A stretch of 64,000 nt of DNA from Apteryx mantelli (lineage: Eukaryota; Chordata; Aves; Apterygiformes; Apterygidae): the NCBI RefSeq assembly GCF_036417845.1, contig NC_089985.1, positions 33,066,583-33,130,582 on the forward strand, written 5' to 3'. The notes beneath the pieces are model-generated. The model made no database searches. It was not told the origin of the DNA and saw only the letters and a list, made by a program, of their open reading frames with translations. Positions 62,227 to 64,000 of this stretch are shown one piece after another. The position numbers and the translations under genes were made by a program. Each line of letters opens with the position of its first letter. The first letter of the stretch is position 1.

Positions 62227-64000
62227 GAGAACATAATGGGATGAAATTGAGAATCAGGCATTTTAGGCTGAGTTGCAAAGTGAGGAAAGCTCAATGCCTG
62301 AACACATTCGTAGCCTGGGCAGGAAAGCACCAGCAAATGCTGTGACAGTCTTGTCTTGTAGGAGCAAAAGAAATGCCTGTTTGCTCCTTGGCTTTGAGAC
62401 CAGGAAGACAAATGTTATGTCCAGATGAAGTCCTGGACAGATCTGAAAAAGGTGAATGATTTAACTGTTGAAAAACACAGTTCTAGAGATGTTGAAACAA
62501 AGTCAAATTTGAAAAACTGGCAACGCTTAAGGACAGTGTTTTGTTTGTTTTGAAATGATCAACTTGCTTTGAGAATTGAAAGAACAAAAAAAAAAAAAAG
62601 GATGCTTTTAACTGGCTGCAGGATGTCCCTGTAATGGACAGCATGGAGGAAAAAGCTTTCTGGGGAAATAATGTAGCTCTGCATGTAATGGATTGTCACA
62701 CTTGGCATTCTGTAGCTTTTTTTCTATTTGCTTATTTGGTTTCTGGGTTTTGTCATCATGAGATATCGCTTGGGAAGTTTGCTCCAGGAGGGACAGCAGG
62801 TGGTGTCATCTCGATTTTTGTTTAAGTATGTAGATGATTCATTTACTTTGGGCTGAAAGAAAGCATCCCTAGCCCCACTACTCTTCCCACTATGCCACAG
62901 TTGGCCATCTATGCTGTGCAGTTGTAACCGTTTTATAAGGCTGCACAGTTAACTGGATAACCAAAATGGTACAGGTTAAAGCAAACGAACAAAAACACTT
63001 GGGGTGGGGGGGCGGCAGTGAACTCTAGCGTGGAGGTGCAGGCAGCTAGGGTGACAACTTAATCTGGTTTTACCTTAGAAGCCAAGGCTTTATACGGTTG
63101 CACATAAATATTCAGCTGCTCAGATGATGTCTTCCCATAAATCACTCCAGGGATGGAGATTCTTTCCCTAGTTATGTAGGCATTGCATTTGAAATGACCA
63201 CTTTCTAACAAAATCGCAGAGATGCATTGCAGGTGAAGAGGCTCTTTTGACAACCTTGGAGAATAAAACTACTTGTTTGGGGCACACAGCTACCTTTCCT
63301 CTGTCCTGCCCTGGACACCTGGGCTAGGGAGCAGTGCTGGGTTTGGGGCACTGCTGGCGAGGCTGCTTCATGCCGCGTCCTTCTGGCAGGGCAGGAGGTT
63401 GGTAGAGATCTTTGTGGTACTGCACCAAGCCCACCTGCTCTGATATTCTCCATAGGTGACTGGAGCGAGACAAGGCAAGGCTGATACCAGGTTGAGAACT
63501 GTGACACCAAGAAAACCCCAAAACATCCCCTGTGAGTGGGGACTTCAGGTATTTGGGTGGAAAGCGCCCTCTTGCTCTTTGCTACAGCCTTGCCGCAGTG
63601 CCTGCTGCAGAGAAAGGGTGCAGCTGTCTGTCATCAGCCTGCTACACTTCAGGCATTTCTGGCACAAGTCTCTTCAGGTTTGCCTCTTCTTTGTGTATAG
63701 CCTAATAATTCCTTCTCTGGGAAGCTTATTTACCTTTCTTTTTCTTTTCGTGGGGCTGGGATGGCTCCCTGCTCCCCATCCTTCTCTATTGACAGAAAGA
63801 CTGAAAAAAATTCTCCCCCCCCTTATCTGCAGAGAGACTCCTTGGCATATGCCATGCAGTTTTCCTGCATAGATTGCTCTGGATGATCCCTGCTCAGCCA
63901 GCTTCCTGCACAGGCAGGAGCGCAGCATCCAAACACTGACAGGATCAGTGCTACAGCTCAAGGAAGACAAAAGCTGTCCCAGTATAAAGTAGTGTGGGAT

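Larger units (their letters stand above)
46206..64000. other. Intergenic region 3' of CMPK1, no gene supported
   Basis: Almost 18 kb without a recognisable exon, RNA gene or mobile element. Open frames up to about 190 codons occur on both strands, but none shows a known domain, splice-joined neighbours or conserved motifs. In the conserved vertebrate order FOXE3 and FOXD2 follow CMPK1, and their single-exon forkhead sequences are absent, so they must lie beyond the window. Several AT-rich blocks, listed separately, look like candidate regulatory elements. Confidence 0.6.

Noticed and set aside
46206-64000. CR1-type LINE or LTR elements expected in bird intergenic DNA
   Set aside because: I saw no CR1 3'-end octamer repeats, LTR termini or reverse-transcriptase frames by eye. 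A repeat-masking run could still find old fragments.

Overview
The window is vertebrate nuclear DNA, most probably from a bird. It is a compact version of the conserved TAL1-STIL-CMPK1 neighbourhood (human 1p33 order: TAL1, STIL, CMPK1, FOXE3, FOXD2). Three protein genes can be read exon by exon with matching splice phases. STIL spans about 19 kb here and CMPK1 about 16 kb, much less than I recall for mammals. That compactness and the very GC-rich promoter islands argue for a bird or another sauropsid. I cannot name the species.

Layout. (1) 1-394, minus strand: first coding exon of TAL1, cut by the window edge. Its intron runs up to a non-coding exon near 3330-3460, with a GATA-containing promoter upstream, and a second GC-rich island lies at about 3.95-5.55 kb. 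(2) 5.55-8.02 kb: gene-free spacer. (3) 8.0-27.5 kb, minus strand: complete or nearly complete STIL, 15 coding exons plus a likely 5' UTR exon in a CpG island with three CCAAT boxes. (4) 27.6-29.9 kb: a 2.5-kb divergent intergenic stretch holding an unexplained plus-strand open frame and a degenerate 28-bp minisatellite next to the CMPK1 promoter. (5) 29.9-46.1 kb, plus strand: complete CMPK1, six coding exons encoding 196 aa with a long 3' UTR. (6) 46.1-64 kb: no gene I can support. Several AT-rich, low-repeat blocks look like candidate conserved non-coding elements, as expected on the way to FOXE3/FOXD2.

The genes are neighbours by ancestry and do not form a pathway. TAL1 is a blood and endothelial bHLH regulator, STIL a centriole-duplication scaffold, and CMPK1 a cytosolic pyrimidine nucleotide kinase. 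TAL1 and STIL lie head-to-tail on the minus strand; STIL and CMPK1 are divergent. The most unusual things seen are a 34-bp tandem array of CRE (TGACGTCA) sites just upstream of the TAL1 coding exon, a GC-AG intron in STIL, an 89-bp CMPK1 intron with an atypical donor, the minisatellite at the CMPK1 promoter, and a long ATG-less open leader in frame with CMPK1. I found no wholly new biological system.
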